15,943 nt of DNA, from positions 1 through 15,943 of the forward strand of contig CALBXV010000427.1 of NCBI GenBank assembly GCA_937890045.1. Reading direction: 5' to 3'. Position 1 is the stretch's first letter. Each line of letters opens with the position of its first letter. The notes below the pieces were generated by a model. That model worked only from the letters and a program-made list of their open reading frames with translations, had not been told where the DNA came from and made no database searches. The position numbers and the translations under genes are program-made. Source of the stretch: an uncultured archaeon. GTDB taxonomy: Archaea; Thermoproteota; Nitrososphaeria; Nitrososphaerales; CALBXV01. This document shows, piece by piece, positions 1-4,841 of this stretch.

Positions 1-369
1 TGGTTCTAAAATCTTTGCAGATTTAGCAGTATTCTTGCCCATTCTGCCATCCACCTTAATCTTTACCTTGTTTTTGTGATTACAGGCTTTCTGAAGGATA
101 GTAGCTGCCCTCCTTGTACCCATATTGACTGCCATATCGAAATATATAGCCCATAGGTCGTTTGGAAGCATATGCACCTTGGATGGAATCCAATATTTGT
201 CATAATAGAGCTTCGCAGCATGCTGCTTAGTCAATTTCTTAATGTTCTCATCGGGAAATGCCTTCTTGGAGATACCATACTTGGTCTCACCACCCGGATC
301 ATCCGGATCATTCACATACCCACCCTCATGCTTAAAGACTTCCTTAATTACCTGATCGAAAGATGTCAC
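1..369 (-). CDS. GH108-family endolysin (N-acetylmuramidase), C-terminus cut by window edge
   Basis: This is a partial gene of which the first 123 codons are visible. It should cleave the glycan backbone of host peptidoglycan at lysis. The N-terminus carries the family signature, with HEGGY at residues 14-18 (Glu15 the likely catalytic acid) followed by NDPDDPGGETKYGIS at 20-34. From about residue 72 the text FDMAVNMG, a later LQKA, and DGRMGKNT match the predicted peptidoglycan-binding domain that follows GH108 catalytic domains. I chose the GTG at 369 because the protein then begins VTSFDQVIKEVFKHEGG, the usual family start, and a GGAGGGAG motif lies 9-15 bases upstream. An in-frame ATG at 426 would add 19 residues. 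The gene overlaps the end of the preceding small gene by 26 bases. No holin or signal peptide is visible at this start. Confidence 0.9.
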   Translation of the reverse strand, partial: MTSFDQVIKEVFKHEGGYVNDPDDPGGETKYGISKKAFPDENIKKLTKQHAAKLYYDKYWIPSKVHMLPNDLWAIYFDMAVNMGTRRAATILQKACNHKNKVKIKVDGRMGKNTAKSAKILEP

Positions 370-493
370 GTCTTTTACGCTCCCTCCGTATTTTATTTCG
401 CCTAATCTGAGCGGGAGTACGCCCATACTTATCCAAATCATGATCCTTAGCCCTTTTATCATCTTTCCTGCGTTTTGCAGCCCTATTCACCAT
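344..493 (-). CDS. Small very basic protein (49 aa), HNH-leader-like
   Basis: This 49-residue protein is unusually rich in Arg and Lys. Its ATG lies inside the end of the zinc-finger gene (11-base overlap) and its stop lies inside the endolysin gene, so it is probably translated by coupling. The central stretch KYGRTPAQIRRNKIRRERKR resembles the segment that precedes the catalytic core in some small phage HNH proteins, but the His-Asn-His core and the Cys pairs are absent. It could be a nucleic-acid-binding peptide, a decayed HNH gene, or a by-product of overlap. The SD is weak. Function is unknown and it is only moderately likely to be a real gene. Confidence 0.5.
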   Translation of the reverse strand: MVNRAAKRRKDDKRAKDHDLDKYGRTPAQIRRNKIRRERKRRDIFRSGN

Positions 494-647
494 CTTCTTC
501 GTCTTTCTCGTCTATTCCAGCCTCTGGATTGCCCTTTGTACGGTGATTTTCATCAATTAACTGCTCTTCAAAGCAATTCTGGCAGATATACACCTCATCA
601 AAGTTTAAAGGCTTGTCACATTCAAAACATAAATTAGGGAGTGGCAT
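483..647 (-). CDS. Small zinc-ribbon-like protein (54 aa)
   Basis: The start is MPLPNLCFECDKPLNFDEVYICQNC in two pieces: Cys7-x2-Cys10 and Cys22-x2-Cys25. This spacing is typical of a four-cysteine zinc knuckle that sits near the N-terminus, followed by an acidic tail that ends in DEKDEEDGE. A good Shine-Dalgarno, GGAGAAAAGTAATG, precedes the ATG. The gene overlaps the preceding gene by 14 bases and the next by 11, as expected inside a compact minus-strand operon. The acidic tail and zinc knuckle suggest a protein or nucleic-acid adaptor. No specific function can be assigned. Confidence 0.7.
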   Translation of the reverse strand: MPLPNLCFECDKPLNFDEVYICQNCFEEQLIDENHRTKGNPEAGIDEKDEEDGE

Positions 648-834
648 TACTTTTCTCCTTCTCCGACCTTATATACTCATAATACCAAGTAGTCACAGCA
701 TTGTACAAGTCTTCTCTCCTCTTCGTCCTGTAAAAACCGGAGATCGCAGCTACATCCGACCATAACTTGCCGGTATTTAAACTGTTATCGTCATTCAAAT
801 ACTTTGAGAAGTCATAGTTACTCACTATATTCAA
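634..834 (-). CDS. Hypothetical small protein (about 63-66 aa), first gene of the lysis-side operon
   Basis: This is a soluble, mixed-charge protein that I do not recognise. The longest frame begins at a TTG (834), directly after a TGA. A GTG at 825 (VSNYDFSKYLNDDNS) is an equally plausible start and gives 63 residues. Neither has a strong SD. The C-terminal half is rich in Tyr, Trp and charged residues (YNAVTTWYYEYIRSEKEK). It is the promoter-proximal gene of the minus-strand set that reaches the endolysin, and a promoter candidate lies about 65-90 bases upstream. Confidence 0.6.
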   Translation of the reverse strand: MNIVSNYDFSKYLNDDNSLNTGKLWSDVAAISGFYRTKRREDLYNAVTTWYYEYIRSEKEKSNATP

Positions 835-896
835 TCACAGTTGGTGCATCAATAGTGAGAAAAGACATCTCATACCCAAAACAACTAACATAAATA

Positions 897-925
897 AATT
901 TATAACCAAAATATTTAAAAGTCAA
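897..925 (-). promoter_or_regulatory. Sigma70-type promoter candidate for the minus-strand lysis-side operon
   Basis: On the minus strand a TTGACT (920-925) is followed after exactly 17 bases by TAAATT (897-902). A TATAAA at a 15-base spacing is the alternative -10. The spacer is very AT-rich. Transcription would begin near 888-890 and run into the genes at 834 and below. Confidence 0.55.
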
Positions 926-953
926 CAAAAAAATATTCTGAGGTTATCTTCCA

Positions 954-974
954 TACCTGTTACCTGTTACCTGT
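954..974. repeat. Three tandem copies of TACCTGT
   Basis: Three perfect 7-base copies lie head to tail (954-960, 961-967, 968-974; ACAGGTA on the other strand), about 30 bases upstream of the minus-strand -35 box. A 7-base period is less than one helical turn, so the copies would present on different faces of the helix. They could be a regulatory binding cluster or simple slippage. Confidence 0.6.
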
Positions 975-1049
975 TTCCATCTAAAGTAACCGTTTAAGAA
1001 GCAACTAGGCTCGTACCCCTTTCCAAAAAATATATGTAGAATGGGTGTA

Positions 1050-1058
1050 TGGGATAAT
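1050..1058 (+). promoter_or_regulatory. Extended -10 promoter candidate for the folded RNA
   Basis: TGGGATAAT contains a TGn extension followed by GATAAT (5 of 6 match to TATAAT). It would start transcription near 1064-1066, which coincides with the first base-paired nucleotide of the RNA candidate at 1063. No convincing -35 box is seen, which extended -10 promoters can tolerate. Confidence 0.35.
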
Positions 1059-1062
1059 ACTT

Positions 1063-1399
1063 GCACACCACCCCGCTGAATTTCACTCCTTGGGGTCACA
1101 ACTACGTTGAATCCCCATTCGTTTGATTCACCGAGCTGTGCACTCTCACGAGTAAGGTGCTGAAGCACTGTTCTCGTGATCCCACCTTATGCATAGTACT
1201 AAGCATAGAAGCTATGCGTAGCTACTGCGTAGTGTAAGCACACACTATACATAAGCTGGTCTCACTTGCCACGGCTTACTCGCTCTTTTAGCAGGCTCGG
1301 TTGAATCATAAGACCACTCAAGGGATTCATCGTAGTCTCTTAGTTGTAGTCCCATCTGTGTGTCCCCAATGAGTGCTCTTCAGCGGGGTGTATGTGTGC
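1063..1399 (+). ncRNA. Large multi-helix structured RNA candidate (about 337 nt)
   Basis: Nested inverted repeats zip the region into one long branched structure. P1 is 1063-1080 with 1379-1399 (18 pairs, three-base bulge). P2 is 1084-1095 with 1364-1375 (11 of 12). P3 is 1101-1115 with 1322-1336 (14 of 15). P4 is 1124-1136 with 1295-1308 (one bulge). The apical part holds hairpins 1146-1152/1173-1179 and 1157-1160/1165-1168, then a cloverleaf closed by 1186-1197/1244-1255 with small hairpins at 1203-1217, 1222-1232 and 1232-1243. Two further complementary pairs cross these (1149-1156 with 1275-1282; 1257-1262 with 1311-1316), suggesting pseudoknots or switching. Strand is tentative: the extended -10 favours plus, while one C-A mismatch in the cloverleaf stem would be a G-U pair on minus. 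I could not match it to tmRNA, RNase P, tRNA or a group I intron. GOLLD/ROOL-type ornate phage RNAs are an analogy only. Confidence 0.7.
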
Positions 1400-1442
1400 G
1401 TCCCCCACGACTACCCAAGCGTACGTCAGTAGAGTAATACCT

Positions 1443-1459
1443 TACGTTTATTAAACGTA
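1443..1459. promoter_or_regulatory. 17-bp palindrome upstream of the first plus-strand gene
   Basis: TACGTTTA, one central T, then TAAACGTA form perfect 8-base arms. It lies 58 bases before the start codon at 1517, a position suited to a repressor operator. As RNA it would give a small AT-rich hairpin. Confidence 0.5.
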
Positions 1460-1516
1460 TGTATTATTGGTATGTTTGGTCATTCAATCACTCATAACAT
1501 AATAAAGGAGAATATT

Positions 1517-1939
1517 ATGAGTAATTCAGTAAGTCCTCTGTTCAGTGTTGTTAATACCTTATTGGTGGGACCTGTGCGTGTAGAAACGCCTAATCCATCA
1601 GGTGGTGTTACCATCACAGAGGAGATAAAGCCCATTCTCGGTGAAGATGGAAAGCGTCAATACAGTAAGAACAACAATATCCGGTTAACATGTGATAACG
1701 ATCCGGACTTTGTGTTTCCTTCGGTTATTAAGCTTTCCATCCTCAAGACGCTCGTGAAAGGGACGCAAGTACAGCTTACCGAAGTTAATTATGTTAAGCA
1801 TAATCGCGATGGTAAGGTTGCGGAGGTTTCACGACCGAAAGACGAGAATGGCAAGCTGAGAGGATACAGCTCACTGGTGTATATGCCTGAGTATGTACGA
1901 CCTCCCGGTAAAGCTTGTCCTGCTCTCAGCAAAGGATAA
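1517..1939 (+). CDS. Hypothetical phage protein (140 aa)
   Basis: I do not recognise this protein. The start at 1517 is preferred over an in-frame ATG at 1472 because AAAGGAG sits at the proper distance upstream. The sequence looks beta-rich and soluble, with Gly/Pro turns (VETPNPSGGVTITEEI) and a strand-like run at about residues 73-92 (SILKTLVKGTQVQLTEVNYV) that could belong to an OB-like barrel. That is a guess from pattern only. It has two Cys and no membrane segment. A 21-base stretch inside it (1745-1765) recurs exactly in an intergenic hairpin loop at 3219-3239. Its last 85 bases are enclosed by a 17-base inverted repeat. Its base composition is more GC-rich than the genes after 5000. 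Confidence 0.8.
   Translation: MSNSVSPLFSVVNTLLVGPVRVETPNPSGGVTITEEIKPILGEDGKRQYSKNNNIRLTCDNDPDFVFPSVIKLSILKTLVKGTQVQLTEVNYVKHNRDGKVAEVSRPKDENGKLRGYSSLVYMPEYVRPPGKACPALSKG
1745..1770 (+). repeat. Copy 1 of a 26-base repeat (inside the 140-aa gene)
   Basis: Positions 1745-1765 are identical to 3219-3239, and with one mismatch the match extends to 26 bases (25 of 26, ending AAGT in both). Here it is translated as K-T-L-V-K-G-T-Q-V within the 1517 gene. Confidence 0.85.
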
Positions 1940-1955
1940 GCTGTATCATCTCAGC
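1855..1955 (+). repeat. Inverted repeat spanning the end of the 140-aa gene
   Basis: Positions 1855-1871 and 1939-1955 are complementary at 16 of 17 bases, with one G-A mismatch. The loop of about 67 bases contains the last codons of the gene, and the stop codon abuts the 3' arm. A second pairing, CCTGCT (1919-1924) with AGCAGG (1951-1956), is mutually exclusive with it. This may fold the 3' end of the transcript. Confidence 0.55.
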
Positions 1956-2002
1956 AGGATTATCGGAGGGTCTGGTAAGGACCGTCATGATCGGTAGTCC
2001 AA

Positions 2003-2108
2003 AATAATCAATGAACAACATCAGCACATAATGCGATTAAATAACACTTGGAATAACAACTAATAACCGCCAAGTACAGCATTATGTGTAGTTCATTGGT
2101 TATTTTTT
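2003..2108 (+). ncRNA. Three-stem RNA element ending in a U-run (terminator-like)
   Basis: Outer stem 2003-2016 pairs with 2091-2104 over 14 bases, including one position that is a U-G wobble only on the plus strand. An inner stem, CACATAATGC (2025-2034) with GCATTATGTG (2079-2088), is perfect, and ACTTGG (2046-2051) pairs with CCAAGT (2070-2075). Six T's at 2103-2108 overlap the end of the outer stem. This looks like an oversized intrinsic terminator, or a stable RNA with its own terminator. With 1940-2002 it fills the gap between the genes at 1517 and 2147. Confidence 0.65.
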
Positions 2109-2146
2109 CATTACGCTTTAGAGTCTCATAATAGGAAGGAGAAATT

Positions 2147-2284
2147 ATGGATAATTGTCCATTTAAGCGTAGATATGAGTTAATAAAGTGGCATAACAGC
2201 TACTTTGGGAACTCAAGAGGTAATAAGTTCACTAAATCACAGTTATTGGCAATCTGGTACAAAATAGCCAAAAGGAGAAAGTAA
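2147..2284 (+). CDS. Hypothetical small basic protein (45 aa)
   Basis: The ATG follows an excellent SD (AGGAAGGAGAAATT). The peptide starts MDNCPFKRRYELIKWHNSYF and ends in IAKRRK. It is strongly basic and probably helical, with one Cys and several aromatic residues. It ends three bases before the next gene, so the two are likely co-translated. Function is unknown; binding to nucleic acid would suit its charge. Confidence 0.65.
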   Translation: MDNCPFKRRYELIKWHNSYFGNSRGNKFTKSQLLAIWYKIAKRRK

Positions 2285-2287
2285 AAG

Positions 2288-2812
2288 ATGATTGAACTAA
2301 TAGGGACAGTCATTGTTACTCAGATAGCATTTGTTGTCTGGGGATTTATAATTTGGGATATATGCAAGCGTAGGCTTGCAAAAGCGGAACGGGAGAGAGC
2401 CAATATAGTCTCATCCAGTATAAATATTAATAAGAGTCATATCATCACTTTAGACGAGCTTGAGGACAGAGTACTTGAGCTTATAAGATCACTCTCTAAA
2501 GTGAAGCATTCATTGCCTCATTGCGATGATTGTAAAGACCTTATAAAGTATCCTTACGATTGTGAAGTTTATGTCGTAGAAGATACTTTTCATGAAAGAG
2601 AACGAGGTATTGGCAAGACCAGGCTATTCTGTTCCAAAGAATGTTCAGAAGAATATCAAAGGAACTGGGATAGTAATGAACAAATGCGAGATCATTTTGA
2701 TTCTGTAAAGTTTGCGAATGATGTCAATTATTCTATGTGGTCTCAATTCCGGGAAGCATTAGCATACAAACCTACTAATATCAAAGGAGGTGAGCCTAAT
2801 GGCACGTTCTAA
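2288..2812 (+). CDS. Membrane-anchored four-cysteine zinc-finger protein (174 aa)
   Basis: An N-terminal hydrophobic segment (about residues 4-24, ending WGFIIWDI) followed by the basic CKRRLAKAERER looks like a signal anchor with the rest of the protein in the cytoplasm. A helical, coiled-coil-like stretch follows (about 54-73, LDELEDRVLELIRSLSKVKH). After it come CDDC and, about 55 residues later, CSKEC, giving a likely zinc-binding Cys-x2-Cys and Cys-x3-Cys treble-clef-like module. The SD (AAAAGGAGAAAG) is good. The last 14 bases overlap the next gene. I do not recognise a family. The layout suggests a membrane-tethered adaptor, but that is inference. Confidence 0.75.
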   Translation: MIELIGTVIVTQIAFVVWGFIIWDICKRRLAKAERERANIVSSSININKSHIITLDELEDRVLELIRSLSKVKHSLPHCDDCKDLIKYPYDCEVYVVEDTFHERERGIGKTRLFCSKECSEEYQRNWDSNEQMRDHFDSVKFANDVNYSMWSQFREALAYKPTNIKGGEPNGTF

Positions 2813-3041
2813 ACATCATAAGAAGAATATCAGCGATAGTGAGTGGAATAAGCGTAAAAACAAAAGGAAGTTTAACGCAAAGAGAGTAGAGGCTGAAAGG
2901 CACCTACAGGACAAGATTGCGAAACTTCACGAAAGACGCTATAGAAACCCACTCACATCACCGGTTGTAACCAAACAGTCATTCACTCAGAAGATATTGG
3001 CACGTTTGGGACTCAACAAATCCAGAAGAGGGAATATGTAA
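2799..3041 (+). CDS. Hypothetical highly basic protein (80 aa)
   Basis: The start at 2799 is set by the strong AAAGGAGG at 2784-2790; a GTG at 2790 overlaps that SD and is less likely. The protein begins MARSKHHKKNISDSEWNKRK and stays Lys/Arg/His-rich to the end (KSRRGNM), with a central helix (AKRVEAERHLQDKIAKLHERR). No cysteine motif or membrane segment is present. It is probably a nucleic-acid-binding or RNA-associated protein by charge alone. Its start overlaps the zinc-finger gene by 14 bases. A structured intergenic region follows. Confidence 0.7.
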   Translation: MARSKHHKKNISDSEWNKRKNKRKFNAKRVEAERHLQDKIAKLHERRYRNPLTSPVVTKQSFTQKILARLGLNKSRRGNM

Positions 3042-3100
3042 ACTATGATTAGATTGCGTAAATAGCGGCAATAAGGACCCGCGAGTAATCTATTCACAAT

Positions 3101-3191
3101 ATATACTCATAGAGGTAATCCATAAGGTTTTAAGGTGAGTTCAGAAGGGTGATTAGGTTCACACAACAGAGACTCCAACCTATGAGTATAT
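3101..3191 (+). ncRNA. Stem-closed RNA element A in the 3042-3334 gap
   Basis: ATATACTCATAG (3101-3112) pairs perfectly with CTATGAGTATAT (3180-3191), closing a loop of 67 bases in which GTGA and TCAC can form a small inner stem. Just upstream GATTA (3049-3053) can pair with TAATC (3086-3090). No U-run follows, so this is not a simple terminator. Confidence 0.55.
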
Positions 3192-3199
3192 TCCTTGAT

Positions 3200-3284
3200 A
3201 GTAGCTCACATCAGTACAAAGACGCTCGTGAAAGGGACGAAAGTCATTCATGATGCCAACGCCAATTGTACTGATTGAGCTACT
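3200..3284 (+). ncRNA. Long hairpin RNA element B, displaying the repeated 26-mer in its loop
   Basis: AGTAGCTCA (3200-3208) plus ATCAGTACAA (3210-3219) pair with TTGTACTGAT (3266-3275) plus TGAGCTACT (3276-3284): 19 pairs with one bulged C. The apical loop starts with the sequence shared with the 1517 gene, in which GAC/GTC and CGT/ACG can form small helices around GAAAGGG. It lies 50 bases upstream of the gene at 3335 and could act as a leader or RNase III site. Confidence 0.65.
3219..3244 (+). repeat. Copy 2 of the 26-base repeat (noncoding, in a hairpin loop)
   Basis: Identical to 1745-1765 over 21 bases and 25 of 26 to 1770. It is not in a plausible reading frame here and forms the apical loop of the 3200-3284 hairpin. 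Confidence 0.85.
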
Positions 3285-3334
3285 TATCAGGATATTTCTT
3301 TTCACTCCAACTTAATAATAAAAAGGAGAAAGCG

Positions 3335-3508
3335 ATGAATATTAGCAAATTCATCATTGAGTTCATCTATATGATAGGTGGACCACTTGTTGTTAATAAG
3401 CAACAAGGATTTCACTTGAAGAACGGTATGAGAATACTGTTTAGTGATACGAAGTTAACAAAAAACGCAACACTTGTACTGCAAAGACATTACAAGAAAG
3501 GAAGGTAA
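3335..3508 (+). CDS. Hypothetical small protein (57 aa)
   Basis: The ATG at 3335 follows AAAAAGGAGAAAGCG, so this start is preferred over the longer frame, which would run through the hairpin at 3200-3284. The N-terminal part is hydrophobic (ISKFIIEFIYMIGGPLVV) and could be a short membrane or interface helix; the C-terminal part is basic (RHYKKGR). It ends two bases before the coiled-coil gene. No family is recognised. Confidence 0.65.
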   Translation: MNISKFIIEFIYMIGGPLVVNKQQGFHLKNGMRILFSDTKLTKNATLVLQRHYKKGR

Positions 3509-3510
3509 TC

Positions 3511-4050
3511 ATGGCTGGAAACGGAAGATCAGGTAGGAAACCATACAAAAATACAGCAATTCATAAAGCTAATATGAAAATAAAAAAGTTAGAAAAGAAT
3601 GTAGAGCAATTAGCAACTATGATTGGTAAAAGTGATACAAACATATACAAACTAGAAACTGAAATGAAGAAAAATGATCTTAATATACAAACTGTAGATG
3701 TTTGCCGGCAAGATGCTGAAAGCGATCTACTTCATAAGAATCGTAAAAGTGATGCAAACATATATAAGCTAGAAGAGCTAGTAAGTGATTTAGGCTCTAT
3801 GGTCGGTCAGTGTTTTGATCGAATTGACCGATATGGTAATATGCAGAGAAAACTCTCTGAAGACATAGAGAACCTATTTGAAATGGTCGGCTCTAGTAAA
3901 AAGCAACCAAGACGTAGAAGACGTAGTTATTTTAGTCTTATACGATCTTTATTGTATTCCCGCAAGACACGTAGAGGTGTAAGGGCTGTAGCAATCTATT
4001 GCACTGTCATCTTTGCAGGTGCTTATGCTCTTTCATTGTTGTTACAATGA
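3511..4050 (+). CDS. Tail-anchored coiled-coil protein (179 aa)
   Basis: The start follows AAAGGAAGGTAATC. After a basic N-terminus the protein is a long helix with heptad-like hydrophobic spacing (about residues 20-130). Two near-identical segments, KSDTNIYKLE (about 40-49) and KSDANIYKLE (about 79-88), indicate an internal duplication. A strongly basic patch, PRRRRRS, and a second basic stretch, RKTRRGVR, precede a C-terminal hydrophobic helix (VAIYCTVIFAGAYALSLLLQ), so the protein is probably anchored by its C-terminus with the coiled coil in the cytoplasm. It overlaps the next membrane gene by ATGA. Function is unknown; a membrane-bound scaffold or a host-envelope-interacting early protein would fit. 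Confidence 0.75.
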   Translation: MAGNGRSGRKPYKNTAIHKANMKIKKLEKNVEQLATMIGKSDTNIYKLETEMKKNDLNIQTVDVCRQDAESDLLHKNRKSDANIYKLEELVSDLGSMVGQCFDRIDRYGNMQRKLSEDIENLFEMVGSSKKQPRRRRRSYFSLIRSLLYSRKTRRGVRAVAIYCTVIFAGAYALSLLLQ

Positions 4051-4208
4051 GGAGTCTGCTGTACCGGTTAATAAAGGCAAATGGTGATGATGATACATTA
4101 GGAACAAGGTTATTTTACATCTTTTTGATGTTTGCGGTAGTCTATCTTAGTGCTCATATAATTTATTATTTATTAGTAAATCATGATTATCATTTGATAG
4201 AATTGTAA
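4047..4208 (+). CDS. Small single-pass membrane protein (53 aa)
   Basis: The ATG overlaps the stop of the coiled-coil gene (ATGA), so translation is probably coupled; there is no separate good SD. The peptide starts MRSLLYRLIKANGDDDTLG and continues with one hydrophobic helix (about residues 23-45, LFYIFLMFAVVYLSAHIIYYLL). The two adjacent membrane proteins may act together. A holin role is possible by size, but the gene lies far from the endolysin and on the opposite strand, so I do not assign it. Confidence 0.65.
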   Translation: MRSLLYRLIKANGDDDTLGTRLFYIFLMFAVVYLSAHIIYYLLVNHDYHLIEL

Positions 4209-4213
4209 TCGGG

Positions 4214-4281
4214 TGAGTCTGTCGAAGTTGATGACTTCGGGATAATTTTGCGGTACTATGAACCAAACCGTGACAGACTCA
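4214..4281 (+). ncRNA. Three-way-junction RNA element
   Basis: TGAGTCTGTC (4214-4223) pairs perfectly with GACAGACTCA (4272-4281). Inside are GAAGT/ACTTC (4224-4228/4234-4238) and CGGT/ACCG (4251-4254/4267-4270). It begins six bases after the stop at 4208. Together with the next three elements it fills the 387-base gap 4209-4595, in which I see no convincing gene. Confidence 0.6.
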
Positions 4282-4292
4282 TTAAATATAAG

Positions 4293-4433
4293 GGGCGAAG
4301 TTGATAATGGTTTTTTCCATTAGTCACGTGGAGCAGATGCATATTTCTGCAATGACAAAGTATGGCAGCTGTTTACGCTTGTCATTTACACGCTGTAGAA
4401 CTCCTTCGGGAACTGCTTGCTTCGCCCATTTTT
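4293..4433 (+). ncRNA. Multi-hairpin RNA element closed by GGGCGAAG/CTTCGCCC and ended by ATTTTTA
   Basis: GGGCGAAG (4293-4300) pairs with CTTCGCCC (4420-4427), followed directly by ATTTTTATT. Inside are TAATGG-T6-CCATTA (4305-4322), GCAGA/TCTGC (4333-4337/4346-4350), a perfect ATGACAA/TTGTCAT pair, and CC-TTCG-GG, a classic UUCG tetraloop hairpin. This is compatible with a small RNA that carries its own terminator. Confidence 0.6.
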
Positions 4434-4439
4434 ATTTAC

Positions 4440-4518
4440 GGGATATCACCTATCCACTCTCTCCTTGCAGGTTTACACACCTGTCCTTTCACAGAAAAGG
4501 TAGTGATATCCCATTTTT
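4440..4518 (+). terminator. Terminator-like three-way junction closed by GGGATATCAC/GTGATATCCC
   Basis: GGGATATCAC (4440-4449) pairs perfectly with GTGATATCCC (4503-4512), extended by two more pairs across a bulge and followed by ATTTTTATT. Two hairpins lie inside: CAGGT/ACCTG near 4470-4483, and CCTTT/AAAGG (4484-4488/4496-4500). Its 3' sequence CCCATTTTTATT is the same as that of the preceding element. Confidence 0.65.
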
Positions 4519-4532
4519 ATTAACAACGAGCA

Positions 4533-4578
4533 AGCGTGACAAAATTAAGTGAGTTAGGGTTGTAAAGCCTGTCACGCT
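4533..4578 (+). promoter_or_regulatory. 9-bp hairpin in the leader of the 4596 gene
   Basis: AGCGTGACA (4533-4541) pairs perfectly with TGTCACGCT (4570-4578) around an open loop of 28 bases. The stem ends ten bases before the SD (GAGG) of the following gene, a position suited to processing or translational control. Confidence 0.5.
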
Positions 4579-4595
4579 ATAACTTAGAGGTAGAT

Positions 4596-4841
4596 ATGTC
4601 TAAAAAAAAGAAAACAGGACCCAAATCACGTGGTGGTATGGGTAATAAGTATAGATATGTTAAAGGTTTTAATGTACCAAAGAATTTCCCCAATGATGCT
4701 GCATCAGCTAAAGAGAGAGAAATATTATTTAGAGCTAATGGGCACGGGTGGGGAGTCAAGTATCGAGTAGATGCTTGTAATATCCCACATTATTGGGTAG
4801 TATCAAAGAAATTAAAGGTCAAAGGAATAGTATTAACTTAG
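4596..4841 (+). CDS. Hypothetical basic protein (81 aa)
   Basis: The ATG follows TTAGAGGTAGAT. The N-terminus is very basic (MSKKKKTGPKSRGG), and a more ordered part follows (about 19-81) with VKYRVDACNIPHYWVVSKKLKVKGI. Basic N-terminal tails of this kind are common in nucleic-acid-binding phage proteins. No family is recognised. It is isolated between two structured intergenic regions, and its stop codon lies within the closing stem of the next RNA element, so translation to the end would disturb that fold. Confidence 0.7.
   Translation: MSKKKKTGPKSRGGMGNKYRYVKGFNVPKNFPNDAASAKEREILFRANGHGWGVKYRVDACNIPHYWVVSKKLKVKGIVLT

Noticed and set aside
172..637. Two plus-strand frames opposite the endolysin operon
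   Set aside because: They are shadows of the minus-strand endolysin and zinc-finger genes, which have clear motifs and SDs.
944..1168. 74-codon minus-strand frame
   Set aside because: It lies over the arms of the structured RNA and the triple repeat, has no SD, and its protein has no gene-like character.
1186..1255. tRNA gene
   Set aside because: It folds as a cloverleaf, but the closing stem is 12 bp, the arms have 3-4 base loops and there is no T-loop or CCA-type end.
1063..1399. tmRNA, RNase P RNA or group I intron
   Set aside because: None of the conserved core sequences of these RNAs could be found on either strand.
4047..4208. Holin
   Set aside because: Small and single-pass, but on the opposite strand and far from the endolysin, with no lysis neighbours.
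4301..4552. 83-codon plus-strand frame
   Set aside because: It runs through three stem-closed RNA elements and two U-runs, lacks a good SD, and the protein looks random.
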